Shown here: one piece after another, positions 32,926 through 43,595 of the stretch
How positions within the stretch are numbered: the stretch's first letter is position 1
How the letters are laid out: each line of letters starts with the position of its first letter
NCBI GenBank assembly: GCA_029204225.1
Contig: MU832041.1
Location: forward strand, 26,295-90,294
Origin: Diphasiastrum complanatum
Taxonomy: Eukaryota; Streptophyta; Lycopodiopsida; Lycopodiales; Lycopodiaceae
Direction of reading: 5' to 3'
Length of the DNA: 64,000 bases
Translations under genes and position numbers: made by a program
The notes under the pieces: generated by a model
Seen by the model: the letters and a program-made list of their open reading frames with translations, nothing else
What the model was told of the DNA's origin: nothing
The model's database searches: none

Positions 32926-34698
32926 GTATTGTCAGGCGTATGTATTGTCGACCCACTTCGAGACAACGAATCAGACGAAGATGTTGTTGCTACCCAACAA
33001 CAAGTCCCAGGAGCGGTTCATCAGTCGAATCCTTTCAGAAGATCAAGCCGAGTGCGCACACAGCCCACAAGGTATACTCCAGGGTCTACCTGTCTTTTAA
33101 TGCAAGAACCGACGACAATCGAAGAGGCACTTAGCCAACTAGACTCTGATCTCTGGAGAGAAGCCATAGACAGAGAGTATTCCTCTCTGATCAAAAATCA
33201 GACATGGTCATTAGTCGAAGCTCCTATTGGCTGCAATATCATTGATTGCAAATGGATCTTTAAGATCAAATATAATGCCAACGGAACAATTGATCGAAGG
33301 AAGGCTAGACTGGTAGCACAAGGATTCACCTAGATCACGAATGTTGACTATAGTGAGACTTTTAGTCCAGTCATCAAACATTCGTCGATCCGAATGCTCT
33401 TGTCTTATGCTGCAGCTGCCGACCTCGAAGTACATCAACTTGATGTATAAATAGCCTATCTAAATGGAGTTATACAAGAAAATATCTACATGATTCAGTC
33501 CGAAGGATACGTTTTGGAAGGCATGAAAAATCGTGTCTGTAAACTCCACAAAACACTATACGACTTGTAATAGTCTGCCAGGGCTTGGTTTTAGAGGATC
33601 AACACATTCCTCATTGAACAAGAATTTAAACCAAGCACTGTTGATTGCAACGTTTATTTGAAGTTAGTGTAGCAATCTTTCATTATCATCACCTTGTACG
33701 TGGATGATACGTTGCTCTTCAACAACGATACCAAATGATGGTTAAGGATTCGAAATAGATGTTGTTCTCAGAATTCGACATGACTGATCTGGGCGAAGCT
33801 CACTTCTTTCTGAGAATTCAAATCCATAGAGACAGAGCAAATCGACTGATTTACATCACTCAACAAAGATATTTTCATAATGTTCTTAACAAATACAATT
33901 TGATGAATTGTAAATTAGCTCACTCACCAATGGATCCAGACCTGCATTTGTCAAAGGACCAATGTCCCTAGACCAAACAGGAAGAGGAGCAAATGAGAGA
34001 GTAACTGTATCGATCGATACTAGGATCTCTCATGTACGCAATGGTCTGTACAAGACCAGATATCTCTTTTGCTATTAGCTCACTTAGCCAATACATGGCT
34101 AATCTTGGCATTACCCATTGGAAGGCTCTTATTTGAGTCATGAGGTATATTTGAACTACCATGGACTAGTGCATCTACTATGGAGATGTCAGCAACGACA
34201 ATCTTCATCAGCTCAGTGGTTATTCTGATGCAAGCTAGGGAGGAGATACAGATAATCGTAAGTCCACATCTGGATTTACATTCTTCTTCAACGATGGTCC
34301 TATTTTGTGGAACAGTCGTAAGCAAACCTCTATCGCACTTTCTTCTACTGAAGCAGAATACATTGCTGCTTCTCAATATTTTAAGGAAGCATTTTGGTTG
34401 AGAAATTTGTTGTCAGACATCAATATGTATCAATACAGCCCTACAATTTTGTTTTGTGATAACCAAAGTGCTATTGCCTTATCGGCCAAACCTAGATTTC
34501 ATTCTAGGAGTAAGCACATTGAGATCATATATCACTACATCAGGGGCAAGATTCTCGACAAGACGGTGAGCTTAACGTACTGCAGAATGCAGGACATGGT
34601 TGCAGACATCTTCACGGAAGCACTCAGTGTTAATGCACACAACAAATTTTGTGCATTGCTTAGTCTGAAGATCAAGGCATTCACGGATCTAGATTAAG
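32926..34698 (+). pseudogene. pol: copia-G integrase end, RT and RNase H
   Basis: It resumes with the integrase-RT linker (FRRSSRVRTQPTRYTPGS), then RT: DLWREAIDREYSSLIKNQTW, CKWIFKIKYNANGTIDRRKA, a stop at 33331-33333, HQLDV followed by a stop, and the catalytic box TLYVDDTLLF at about 33693. After a frameshift come MTDLGEAHFFLRIQIHRD and further stops. RNase H is the best preserved part (34305-34697): ALSSTEAEYIAASQYFKEAF, FCDNQSAIALSAKP and RSKHIEIIYHYIR. At least eight stops or frameshifts in all. Confidence 0.88.
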
Positions 34699-34704
34699 GG
34701 AGGG
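34697..34704 (+). promoter_or_regulatory. Polypurine tract of copia-G
   Basis: AAGGGAGGG lies directly before the LTR start TGTTGGATTT and after the pol stop. It is a textbook plant copia PPT, priming plus-strand DNA synthesis. Confidence 0.85.
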
Positions 34705-35309
34705 TGTTGGATTTATTCCCTCTACTCTCCTTAAATCCCATTTTAATAGCTGCATATTTACTAACATTGTCGCACAGTTTGCATATTTACACGCAAATTC
34801 GCACAAACAAAGAAAAGGCAAAAGAATCGCGACACTGTGTTTTTACACATGTTATGGTGACAGGCGAAAAGGGGACACTATCTTACAGAATGCCAAAGGT
34901 GCCCTAAAAGCGAAGACACCCTGTAAATCTAATCCGAAGGCTACTTGTAAGAGTGATGCACTTTTTGCATTGTCATCACCAACAGTCACTTCAGCACTGA
35001 CTGACGTCACACCCTTTTCACGCTCACCCCATGCAGCTACGCTAATAGATTGGACAACGACTACAGCCACCCACGATCTCTTACAAACAACACATCCACT
35101 CTGTACTTTCCACATCTGCACACCTGTAATATAATATATATATAGATACTCGATACCATTTGTGTATTCAGGTGAATGAGTGAATGAGTTGATGAGTTGA
35201 TGAATGAGACGAAGTAGATGCATTGATTCTTGATTGTCAGCAATAAGGTTTTATTCCTTTACAGATTGTCTAAGCTTCGTAGGACACGCTATTGTCTTGT
35301 GCTCTAACA
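34705..35309 (+). repeat. 3' LTR of copia-G
   Basis: It starts TGTTGGATTTATTCCC and probably ends GTGCTCTAACA, about 605 bp. A TATA-like run ATATATATATAG near 35133 and the GGTTTTATTCC region near 35248 fit promoter and polyadenylation roles. There is no 5' partner in the window, so the right end is inferred from the CA terminus. Confidence 0.7.
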
Positions 35310-37300
35310 TGTATACATGATATACTTAATCTAATACAGTTCTTTGTTTTGCGTTCAGATCTATGTTAATATTGCTATGCTTATCATTCATTCTGTCTGA
35401 TCTTTCTAGTTGTTCTTTCTGGTAATAGACGACTAACATTTAGTCTTGTCTTTCGCGAATCATTCGCGACTTCAGTCGAGCACCATCTAGCTCTTCGCAA
35501 ATCATTTGCGACGAATAGTTTGTCTTACTATTCGCGACAAACCATTTTTCTGGAGCCTCATTCATTTATTAAAGTTTGGCTACGTAATCAAGAACGATTG
35601 TGATTCCCATCACTACCGTTTTGTTTAATCTGATAGGCGTAGTCATGCTTACGAAGAGAGTCGTATAGCTCATTCCGCTGCGCACGAACATTTTCTGTTC
35701 GATCAGTATTCACAAAAATCACGATCAATATTCATAAAGATCATGAGCAATCACATAGTCTTCAGGATGCATTTTTGAAAAGTCGATCAATTCTTCATGC
35801 GATATATAGAAGATATTTTGTATATATTTTGCAAAAGAAAAGACTTCAAACAATAAAAATATATTGTCAAAGAAATTACCAAAATATAGTGTCTCTTCTC
35901 ATTTTTTTTATTCAAACATGTGAGAGCACAATAAGAATAAGAAACTAGAACATGTGAGAGCACAATAAGAATAAGAAACTAGAACAATGTGGAATAAATC
36001 ATGCAATAGCCAAATAAATGTGTTTGTTTTTTTTTTTTTCCCCTATGCATGCAGACTATGTTCTTTCTTTCATGTAATAAACTAGACCAAAGAAAACATC
36101 CTTGTCTTTTAACACGGTAAACAAAGTACTTGCAATGTTAAAAAACTTGAAGGTCGTTGTATTTCTAACTGAAAAAAGATTATTACATGAATTCAAAGTA
36201 GACCAAATCAAAGAAAACTGACAAGTCCAAAACTTGACATTTCAACATTTGGAAAGCTTCACTTACAAATTTGTAAGACCTAACATATCTACCAAAAGTG
36301 GTTCCCTTAAGTGATTAATTTGTAAAAATTTGCAAGTTAAGCAAGTCATTTACTGGTTTACGAATTTGCAGATAAGAATTCATATTTAGCTATACAGTTT
36401 TCTCACTCTGAACTTCTCCTATGCCTATTGTAGAATAATCAATTCAATTGCAAACAATCCAAAATATAATGTCACAAAAAGGATCACTTCAAAAGTGACT
36501 ACTAAAAGTAAACAAGATTAGCAAGCGCAATCTTTATTTTGAATAATCAAAATTTAACATTCATAATTTGTATTTAGAAAAGTCCATAATAATCACAATT
36601 ACGTTGTAGAATATTTTAGTATTTAAGAATATTCAAGATCAGTATTCACGATCTATATTCACGATCACTATTCACAATATTCACGATCAGTAGTCACCGT
36701 TTTCTCATTATTCATGACCAATATCTCATAATATATGTTTCTCAGTATTCACAATTTCACATCGGTATTCACGATCAGTATTCACAATGTTCATGATCAA
36801 TATTCACAATATTCACGATCACTATTCACAACATTCACGATGAAAAAAATCTCAGAATCTCAGTTTCTCAAAATCTCAAAATCTTAGTTTCTCAGTTTCT
36901 TAGAATCTTAGTTTCTCATAATCTCAATTTCTCAGTTTCTCAGTTTCACAGTTTCTCAATATTCGCAATTTCAATGATCGCGAAACGGAGTTCGCTTCGG
37001 ATCCAAGACGCATCTCTAAAAATTCGATCATTTTTTCATCCAATATGAAAGACATTGTCTATATGTCCTGCAAAACAAAACACAATCGCAAAATTATAAT
37101 TTGATAGAGATCAGTTCTTATTGGCAATTTTTGCATAGTTTAATGTACTTCAAAGATGAACAGTAGAATGCCATGCAATCATTTATACTTTGAATACAAA
37201 GTAGTAGTGATAGATTGTTTTCTTGAAAAATCAAGCTTCAACAATATGTTGGATTGACTTCTTATATTCAAACAGAGTCAAGACTAGACTCTCTTTCATA
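35310..37300. repeat. AT-rich non-coding DNA with short repeats
   Basis: There are no genes. 35452-35545 has imperfect inverted words around TCGCGAATCATTCGCGA. 35917-35985 is a roughly 37-bp tandem duplication. 36600-36850 repeats TATTCACGATCA and variants about a dozen times. 36850-36960 repeats TCTCAGTTTCTCA-type words. Such satellites are common in plant intergenic DNA. Confidence 0.65.
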
Positions 37301-37630
37301 GGCAAAACTTTTTTAGTCCATACACGTTTCTAAATAACATATTGCGACCTCACAAGATAGAACCAATCCGATTGCACAAATGGGAGGAAAGGGCAAAAAT
37401 AACGATAGTGGATAATTCGTTGAACCATCTGATAATTGAAGGCTCCCCGGACATAGTATATCAAGAAACCTAAAAAAGAACTACATCGAATTAAAAGCTG
37501 AAAACAATGAAGCGATCGTTTACAAACTTCAATCAAACGGAGTTGCTCCTCATCGTCGTCGTCCTCTTCTTCTTGCTTGCTATGGATGTTGCAGCACTGG
37601 CTATAGGTCTAGCAGCTCCAAGCCTCGCCA

Positions 37631-37852
37631 CTAAAGCTTCCCACCTATATGCAGAATCGTGACAAAATCGATGAAGCAAAAACTCATACCCAGCACAATA
37701 GTGGGCATGATCTTCAACCCGAGAGTGTCATCAATGTAAAATGGTAACATATTGTTACAGCCACGTCCATATCCTCCTCTCGGCGGAATTTGCCGCCGAG
37801 TATTGGCTATAGGAGTAATTTGTGATGAGGGTTTGATGCTGCTCTTCTGAAT
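37631..37852 (-). pseudogene. Sec61-beta remnant (ER translocon subunit)
   Basis: The minus-strand frame, open from 37852 to a stop at 37631-37633, contains [20 protein letters not shown] followed by [20 protein letters not shown]. This matches the highly conserved C-terminal region of Sec61-beta, in which a short cytosolic segment is followed by the single tail-anchor membrane helix. Sec61-beta is the small tail-anchored subunit of the ER protein-conducting channel. Upstream is an Arg/Gly-rich stretch ([13 protein letters not shown]), as in plant orthologues. There is no start codon in frame, several conserved residues are altered (an Asp sits inside the membrane helix), and the last residues are missing. 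I read it as a decayed copy, although an exon of a working gene cannot be excluded. Confidence 0.8.
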
Positions 37853-38010
37853 CTACGATCCATGGATGGGGCATACATCGCTGCATCAGAGAGATTTTCT
37901 TGAATATTCTGCAAACGGCCCAGCATTCCTGTCATGCCAATAAAAACAGAGCAAGCAGCTGAATAAAGGAAAACAATCCTATCATAAGCGCTTCATTAAC
38001 TTGATAGAAA

Positions 38011-38096
38011 ACCAATGGGGTTGGCTTAGTTGGTTAGCTTGACATCCAAAGTTTCTTTGGTCTTAGGTTCGAGCCTCCCCTTGGAAACCAAGAAGC
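38011..38096 (+). mobile_element. tRNA-derived SINE-like insertion
   Basis: A pol III A box (TGGCTTAGTTGG, 38022-38033) is followed at normal distance by a B box (GGTTCGAGCC, 38066-38075). The unit is flanked by ATTAACTTGATAGAAA (37995-38010) and ATTAACCTGATAGAAA (38097-38112), which look like a 16-bp target duplication. The flanking word also recurs at about 38166 and 38243 in a degenerate repeat of about 77 bp, so the flanks could instead be pre-existing repeats. No full tRNA cloverleaf is apparent. Confidence 0.55.
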
Positions 38097-38407
38097 ATTA
38101 ACCTGATAGAAACACAAATTCTAAGACAATGAATAAAACAGAATTGACTCTCTGTTAATTCCGCCAGTAAACTGATAGAATGCAAATCTATATTAAGCAT
38201 GATATAATGAATCGAAGAAAATCAAATCTATGATATTCCCTCCATTAACTTGATAGAAATACGAATCAATGTTAAGCATAAGACTATGAACCGAACAGAA
38301 ACATATCTAAGAAAACGGTGGTGAATTACTGCTTCATATTGCTGGCATTTGAAGCACTGGGGTTTCTGAGCCCCTGACACCGCTGAGAAGTTGCTAGATT
38401 GCGGCAA

Positions 38408-38878
38408 TCAAAACTCGTGCATCACCCAATCTGTTTTAGTCGCGCTAAGGAAATAGTAGCATTGAAATGACCATCCAGCCCTTAGATTTAGTGAACGGCC
38501 AATGCTGCAACAGCGGTTTCCTGTCAGCACTTCTACTGCTCTTCCTCCTTCAAGCAACCATCGTTGTCTTACATGCAACTGTATGACAAACTCAGCTTCT
38601 TGATTTACCACATAAACAGCACCTGTGCCCTACCTTGGTTCAAGCAACCGTGGGTTCAGTGAGGAAGATATAGCCAGACATTGGATTGCTGTTTTTCCGC
38701 GAGCAATAGAGTTGCTATGAAAAGACATCTCTTCCAAACGATTGATCAGTGCTCCAAGCCCCTTCCTGCAACTCAAACGAGCCACAATATCCAGTGTCTC
38801 TGTTGCCTCCAATCGGCTGTTAATTTCAGGTAGTTCCAACCCTGAGGATTCGGTACAAGTCTCATGATAGTTGGACAA
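38408..38878 (-). pseudogene. Unidentified coding-like stretch (possible ARM-type)
   Basis: One minus-strand frame of about 157 codons is interrupted by a single stop at 38630-38632. Its first half (ATETLDIVARLSCRKGLGAL, then NSIARGKTAIQCLAISSSLN) has the amphipathic Leu/Ala helix pattern seen in armadillo-type repeats. The second half (FVIQLHVRQRWLLEGGRAVE) has no match I can name. Codon use looks more like a gene than the surrounding AT-rich DNA. It may be a fragment or exon of a host gene, and the family assignment is weak. Confidence 0.35.
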
Positions 38879-39186
38879 TGATCAGAGATAATTTTCGAAT
38901 TCAGAAAATATCTCGGTAGCCAAAGGTTAGAAGGGCATGCTTTGGACAGGTTGCAAAACCCTTTCCTCTCTTAGGACAGGTTACATCCCACAACTGAGAG
39001 CTTCAAGCATTCAACAAAGAAAGGCTTAAAAAGGAGATTCAAGCCGCATTTATCGACTAAAAAGAATTATAATTCCTTTCCTACTTTCAAACCAAAAGCA
39101 GAACTGACATCATCATAATTACTTTTGTAGAGAATAGTTAATTTCTCATGTCTGGTTGATTGAACGCTCTATTGTCCTTGTCCATT

Positions 39187-39270
39187 TATGCTTACAACTA
39201 GAGAATGAACATACTTACCATATCCAATATGCTTACAGCTAGAGAATGAACATACTTACCATATCCAATC
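39187..39270. repeat. Short tandem duplication (about 41 bp twice)
   Basis: The phrase AGAGAATGAACATACTTACC with its flanks occurs twice in immediate succession, differing at one base (ACAACTAG versus ACAGCTAG). This is a recent slippage-type duplication. Confidence 0.7.
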
Positions 39271-39562
39271 TATGTTTTATTCGGCTTGTGGAGGATTAAT
39301 TCTGAATCCTCAACATGCATACAAACATTTAAATTCAAGACTTTCAGCCTCAATTACTTTTGCTTCCTCACCAATCTTTCAATAAACATACTAAAGCTAG
39401 ACATGAATCTAAATTACCAATAACATTATGGACTCATGCAAGTTGTTCAAACCTCAAAACAAGCAAATTTAGACAGCGAGACAATCAAGTGGATCTACTC
39501 ATGTAAATCATTCTACATCAAATGAAACCTTTTTCTCAAGGCACCATAAATCTAAGAATGAA

Positions 39563-39949
39563 TTATATATTAATTCTCAATATCTTTATCAAAATGAAAT
39601 ATGTAGAAGAGCACTCTACCACCAAATTTTGAGAAGCATGCTTCACACTCGGTGAATCCAAATCCAACTTCCCTTGAGAAACCAACACTCCAATCCGGGA
39701 TGCAAATCCAAGCGCTTCTTCTTCCATTCCAATGTAGAGCTTGTCTGTATTCCATCCAAAACTGCACCTAACTGGATCGCCATGCCATGTGAATGCTTGA
39801 GGAGAAGAGAGTAATTGATAACCTGAACCAAAAGTTGTCGACGAGAGAATCTCTACCTCAATATATAGAGTGTATAGTCTTGTGCATGAATTCATGCAAT
39901 CCCCATGCAATCCAACTATAAATACAGTCCCCATGCAATCCTCATGCAT
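39563..39949 (-). other. Unidentified open frame, possible exon fragment
   Basis: This 128-codon minus-strand frame has a plausible protein core (FTWHGDPVRCSFGWNTDKLY followed by IGMEEEALGFASRIGVL) and a less convincing N-terminus. Two further frames overlap it, so chance is possible. It lies on the same strand as the Sec61-beta remnant and the 38408-38878 stretch. No domain recognised. Confidence 0.3.
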
Positions 39950-40100
39950 ACGTCAGTCACATGTACATGCACTACTCCATATGAGGACCTAGACACTCTC
40001 ATTGAGACATTGGACCCTAAACCCTCTCCATGAACTTACTATGAAGCCACTCATACTGGTTTATAAGCACTTCTCAACTTTATGAGAAATTTCTCACTTT

Positions 40101-40421
40101 AGAAATTTGAGAGTCTAGAGTTTGTAAGTGCAATGCTAGTACATACTGTTGAGAAGTGGCATGAAATCATATGGATGATCACATAACCACATGGGAGGAT
40201 TGCTCGAACTTAAGTTCGAGCATAGAGTGTATAATGTGGTGTTACTAACATTTTGTATTTCATAATTAGAAATTTGAGAGTCTAGGGTTTGTAGGTGCAA
40301 TAATAGTACATACTGTTAAAAAGTGGTTTGAAATTATATGGATGACCAAACAACCACATGGGAGCTTTGCTCGAACTTAAGTTCGAGCATAAAGTGTATA
40401 ATGTGGTGCTACATTAAGCAC
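40101..40421. repeat. Direct repeat (167-bp period) with perfect palindromes
   Basis: Two copies of a unit of about 154 bp start with AGAAATTTGAGAGTCTAG at 40101 and 40268. Each copy contains a perfect 22-bp palindrome whose central 20 bases are GCTCGAACTTAAGTTCGAGC (40201-40222 and 40368-40389). The unit body has diverged between copies, but the palindrome is unchanged. Confidence 0.85.
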
Positions 40422-40584
40422 TTTGAGCATATGTAAGCACAACACTTTCAAAAAATAGTACTTGTAGATTCATTTTAATATTATCTAGTTGTTAGAACAT
40501 GACAAATTTTTATCAGAAGGAATCATGCAATCAAAATGTCACAAAGTATTTTGTATTGCTTTTAAGAATTGAGCCTCAACTGTG

Positions 40585-41155
40585 TTTGCTAACTAGAACA
40601 CAAAGATTGAACACAATGGATGGTCAAATTTCTTCCAGATAGGTGTATGAAATCTCAAGAAATGATAGTATGTTGTCTAGGTTTATCCAAGATCTTCTTT
40701 CTCGCTGTTTCTTCCAAGCCTCCATTCCATTGGCAATGGTTAATTGTAGATGATTCAAAATGTTCATTGGTCATACTGTTTCTCAAAATTCTAGACTCTC
40801 ATAGGTCATTTTCCAATCATGGTGCTAGCTAGCTTTGGGCCCGAATTCTATAAGATAAAAAAATTTCGGTTCATTTTTCTTCTTTGTGATTCCTACAAAT
40901 GGAGTTTTTTGTGATATAGATCCTTCTTCCAATTGTCAGAGCATGGCCAATTTGGTACTCACCAAACTTTATTTCAAAATCCATTACTCATTCCTAACTG
41001 AGCACACTGGGGATACAGTGGATGGTCAAATTTTTTCATGATAGGTGTACGGACTCTCGAGATGTGTCGGCATGTCGTCTAGGTTTATCCAAGATCTTCT
41101 TTCCTTGTAGTTTCTTGCAAGCCCCCATTCCATTGGCACTAGTTAGTTGTGGAGA
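40585..41155. repeat. Diverged direct repeat of about 165 bp
   Basis: The segments around 40585-40750 and 40990-41155 share GGATGGTCAAATTT, ATAGGTGTA, TAGGTTTATCCAAGATCTTC and CCCCATTCCATTGGCA-like words in the same order about 403 bp apart. They are non-coding and lie just left of the TRIM. Confidence 0.65.
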
Positions 41156-41169
41156 GTTGTACTATAATC

Positions 41170-41399
41170 TGATACATTTCAGAGATCATGCAGCAGGAGA
41201 GGGAGAGAGATAGAGCAGAGAGAGACACACGTTTTAACTACATGCTTTATTAATTGATTAGAAAGAGGGCAACAACCCATTACATAGGAGAGAACAGAAG
41301 ACGACGGTTTGATAAAGCACGTCGTTTCGGGACCCATGGTTGTTCATGTTAACTATACATATCTTGCTGGTGTGAACACGCACATTATCTATTTTAACA
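41170..41399 (-). repeat. 3' LTR of the TRIM
   Basis: This is the left copy, followed on the plus strand by CTCCCACTTAATG, whose complement is the PPT. It includes a GAGAGA-rich segment near its plus-strand start. Confidence 0.9.
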
Positions 41400-42011
41400 C
41401 TCCCACTTAATGAAGTGTTCACTAAACTTAGTATAGATCTTATTAAGTTCAACATTATTATTATTTTGACATTCTATTGATCTTGTTTCAGATTTGATTA
41501 ATTGTATTTGGCGTTGTTGCCATTGCTCCCACTTCATGTGAAAGCTTCAACTTTTGATTTTATCCTGCTCCTCTTTGGTCTATGCTTCTGAACTGCATCT
41601 TCATGTAGACTGTGGTAGAAGACGTCTCGTCCTTTACCTGCACAAGGACTTTGCTTTAATTCAGCTTTTTGGCATCTGCAAAGAGCTAGCTTTGATCATT
41701 GTTTTGTTGATTAGTTGCTTGTTTCAGCAACTTTCAGTTGATTGGTTGACTGTTGGTTGATGCAGTTCACTTTGTTTGATTGTTTTCTCTTATTCTTCAT
41801 GTTGGTTTGTTGTCACTGTATTTGGCATGAAGAGAACAAGAAGGCCAGGACTGCACTCAGACATTTCTTCTTTCTATTTTGCTTCAGAACAGGGTTGTTA
41901 CAAAGGTGTGTTTCTGTCAAGCATGGTTGAAGTCATCCATAGGTAGAAGCGTGAATACTAGCGTCATCACACATGGAGAAGGCGTAAAGGTAGAGCCAGG
42001 CTCTGATACCA

Positions 42012-42241
42012 TGATACATTTCAGAGATCACGCAGCAGGAGAGGGAGAGAGATAGAGCAGAGAGAGATACACATTATAACTACATGCTTTATTAATTGAT
42101 TAGAAAGAGGGTGACAGCCCGTTACGTAGGAGAGAACAGAAGACGACGGTTTGATAAAGCACGTCATTTCGGGACCCATGGCTATTCATGTTAACTAGAC
42201 ATATCTTGCTGGTGTGAACACACACATTATCTATTTTAACA
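42012..42241 (-). repeat. 5' LTR of the TRIM
   Basis: This is the right copy, of the same length as the left. The PBS abuts it at 42011, and the TAATC target copy follows at 42242. Confidence 0.9.
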
Positions 42242-42443
42242 TAATCGACCTAACAATATGCAGCTATTAAAGCAACCCCATAATATGGTATGTTTTAGCA
42301 TTGGCTATCAAGTTGAATAGACAAAAGACAAAAAGGCCTTCGAGTTCAAGTTTGATTCGACCTATACTTATGAGCACAAAGTCGATGATTTTGTGTATAT
42401 CACTACCTTTCACTATACCCCTCTAAAAACAACACATGGATAG

Positions 42444-43009
42444 TGTCACAGATTGATTCCATTGGACCCCTCTATTAAACATCCACCCGTACTGATGTTT
42501 CAATATTCGGACTCCTCTGAACGTGCATGCTTCCTAACCTAGCTTTGTCGACACGTTTCCCTCCTTGGACCCATCTATTTAGCTCTAGATTAGCACCCAT
42601 GGGTTCATTGTGATTGCAAGCAATCACCAAGATAGTGCACCAATGGATAGTAGAACCCAAGAGAACCATGTATAAGCATGAAATGAGATAGAGAAGAGAG
42701 AAGATGACTCTCTCCACAAGTTAGATCTTTTTATAGCAGGTCCAAACCCTATTTGGCCACTTGGCTTTCCCACCAAAATGCTAACCCTACCAATTTTGGG
42801 TCTAGATTCAATGTACCCAACTTATTCAAATTGAATCTACTCAAACTCGCATTCTATCTTTCCCAAACTTTCAAAAAGTGTTTATTCAAATGAAATTTAG
42901 ACTAATGAACTTTGAAAAGTCAACCTCTAAGTCTAAAACAAGTTTTGGCCTCAATATGCCAAATATGGAAATATTGCAAAATGAAATGAAACTAGTTGAA
43001 TCTTTCACA
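42444..43009 (-). repeat. Probable 3' LTR of copia-C
   Basis: The inner end is clear: on the minus strand GTTGAAGAGGGAG (PPT) is followed by TGTGAAAGATTC at 43009. The outer end at 42444 (TGTCACAG on the plus strand) is a guess from the TG rule and has no partner LTR to confirm it. The length would be about 566 bp. Confidence 0.5.
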
Positions 43010-43595
43010 CTCCCTCTTCAACTAGTTTTAGCATAGACTTTGATAATACTCCAAGTGAAGTCCTATGCTTCATGAACAAGTCTTTTCCCAATGCTTTGGT
43101 GAAGATATCAGCTACACATTCCCTTGAAGACACATGTTGAAGCTCCACCTCCTTTGCAATGACTCGCTCCCTCACAAAATGATATTGTATCTCAATATGC
43201 TTGCTCCTAGCATGAAAGATAGGATTGGATGCCATTCTTTGGGCTGATTGATTGTCACAAAAGATGATTGGGCTCTCTGAAAAATCCATCAAGTGAAGAT
43301 CCTTGATCATCCTCTTGATCCATACCATCTCCTTTGTGCAATGTGTAAGAGCTTTGTACTCGGCCTCACTAGATGACAATGAGATAGTGGCTTGTTTCTT
43401 TGACATCCATGATATAGCTCCATCACCTATGAAATTACAATAAGAACTAATGGATTTCCTATCCATTACATCTCCAGCATAGTCCAAATCTGAAAATCCA
43501 AAAAGATTAGGTGATGATCCCTCATACAATATGCCAAAATCTCGAGTTCCAATGATGTACCTCAAAACTCGCTTTCCTAGCTTCCAATGCTCCTA
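43005..43595 (-). pseudogene. pol: copia-C RNase H
   Basis: An open frame of 186 codons starts just inside RKRVLRYIIGTRDF-type sequence and contains FGFSDLDYAGDVMDRKSISS, SLSSSEAEYKALTHCTKEMV, IIFCDNQSAQRMASNPIFHA and RSKHIEIQYHFVRERV, the full copia RNase H set. It ends LVEEGV beside the PPT. This domain is intact, in contrast with the missing RT. Upstream, at about 43595, homology to copia stops. Confidence 0.88.

Larger units (their letters stand above)
30641..35309 (+). mobile_element. Copia-G, Ty1/copia element with 3' LTR
   Basis: Plus-strand order: gag (5' truncated), protease, GAG-pre-integrase, [copia-H fragment], integrase C-terminus, RT, RNase H, PPT and 3' LTR. The 5' LTR, leader and integrase core are absent. 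Many stops in pol show it is old. Confidence 0.85.
41170..42241 (-). mobile_element. Complete TRIM (miniature LTR retrotransposon)
   Basis: This 1,072-bp element has 230-bp LTRs at 41170-41399 and 42012-42241 (about 14 differences by eye, TGATAC...TTTAACA on the plus strand) and an initiator-Met PBS, TGGTATCAGAGC, directly inside the right LTR on the minus strand (42011 leftwards). A purine-rich tract lies next to the left LTR, the internal region is about 612 bp and non-coding, and a target duplication TAATC sits at 41165-41169 and 42242-42246. It encodes no protein and must have used enzymes of an autonomous copia element. Confidence 0.93.

Noticed and set aside
37560-37790. Alternative minus-strand frame with [13 protein letters not shown]
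   Set aside because: It overlaps the Sec61-beta frame, whose match to a conserved family is far more specific.
38015-38095. Functional tRNA gene
   Set aside because: A and B boxes are present, but I could not find paired acceptor and anticodon stems; a SINE-like insertion explains it better.
42475-42717. Minus-strand 80-codon ORF as a membrane peptide
   Set aside because: It lies inside the probable copia-C LTR, and hydrophobic residues are expected from the T-rich strand; no homology is recognised.
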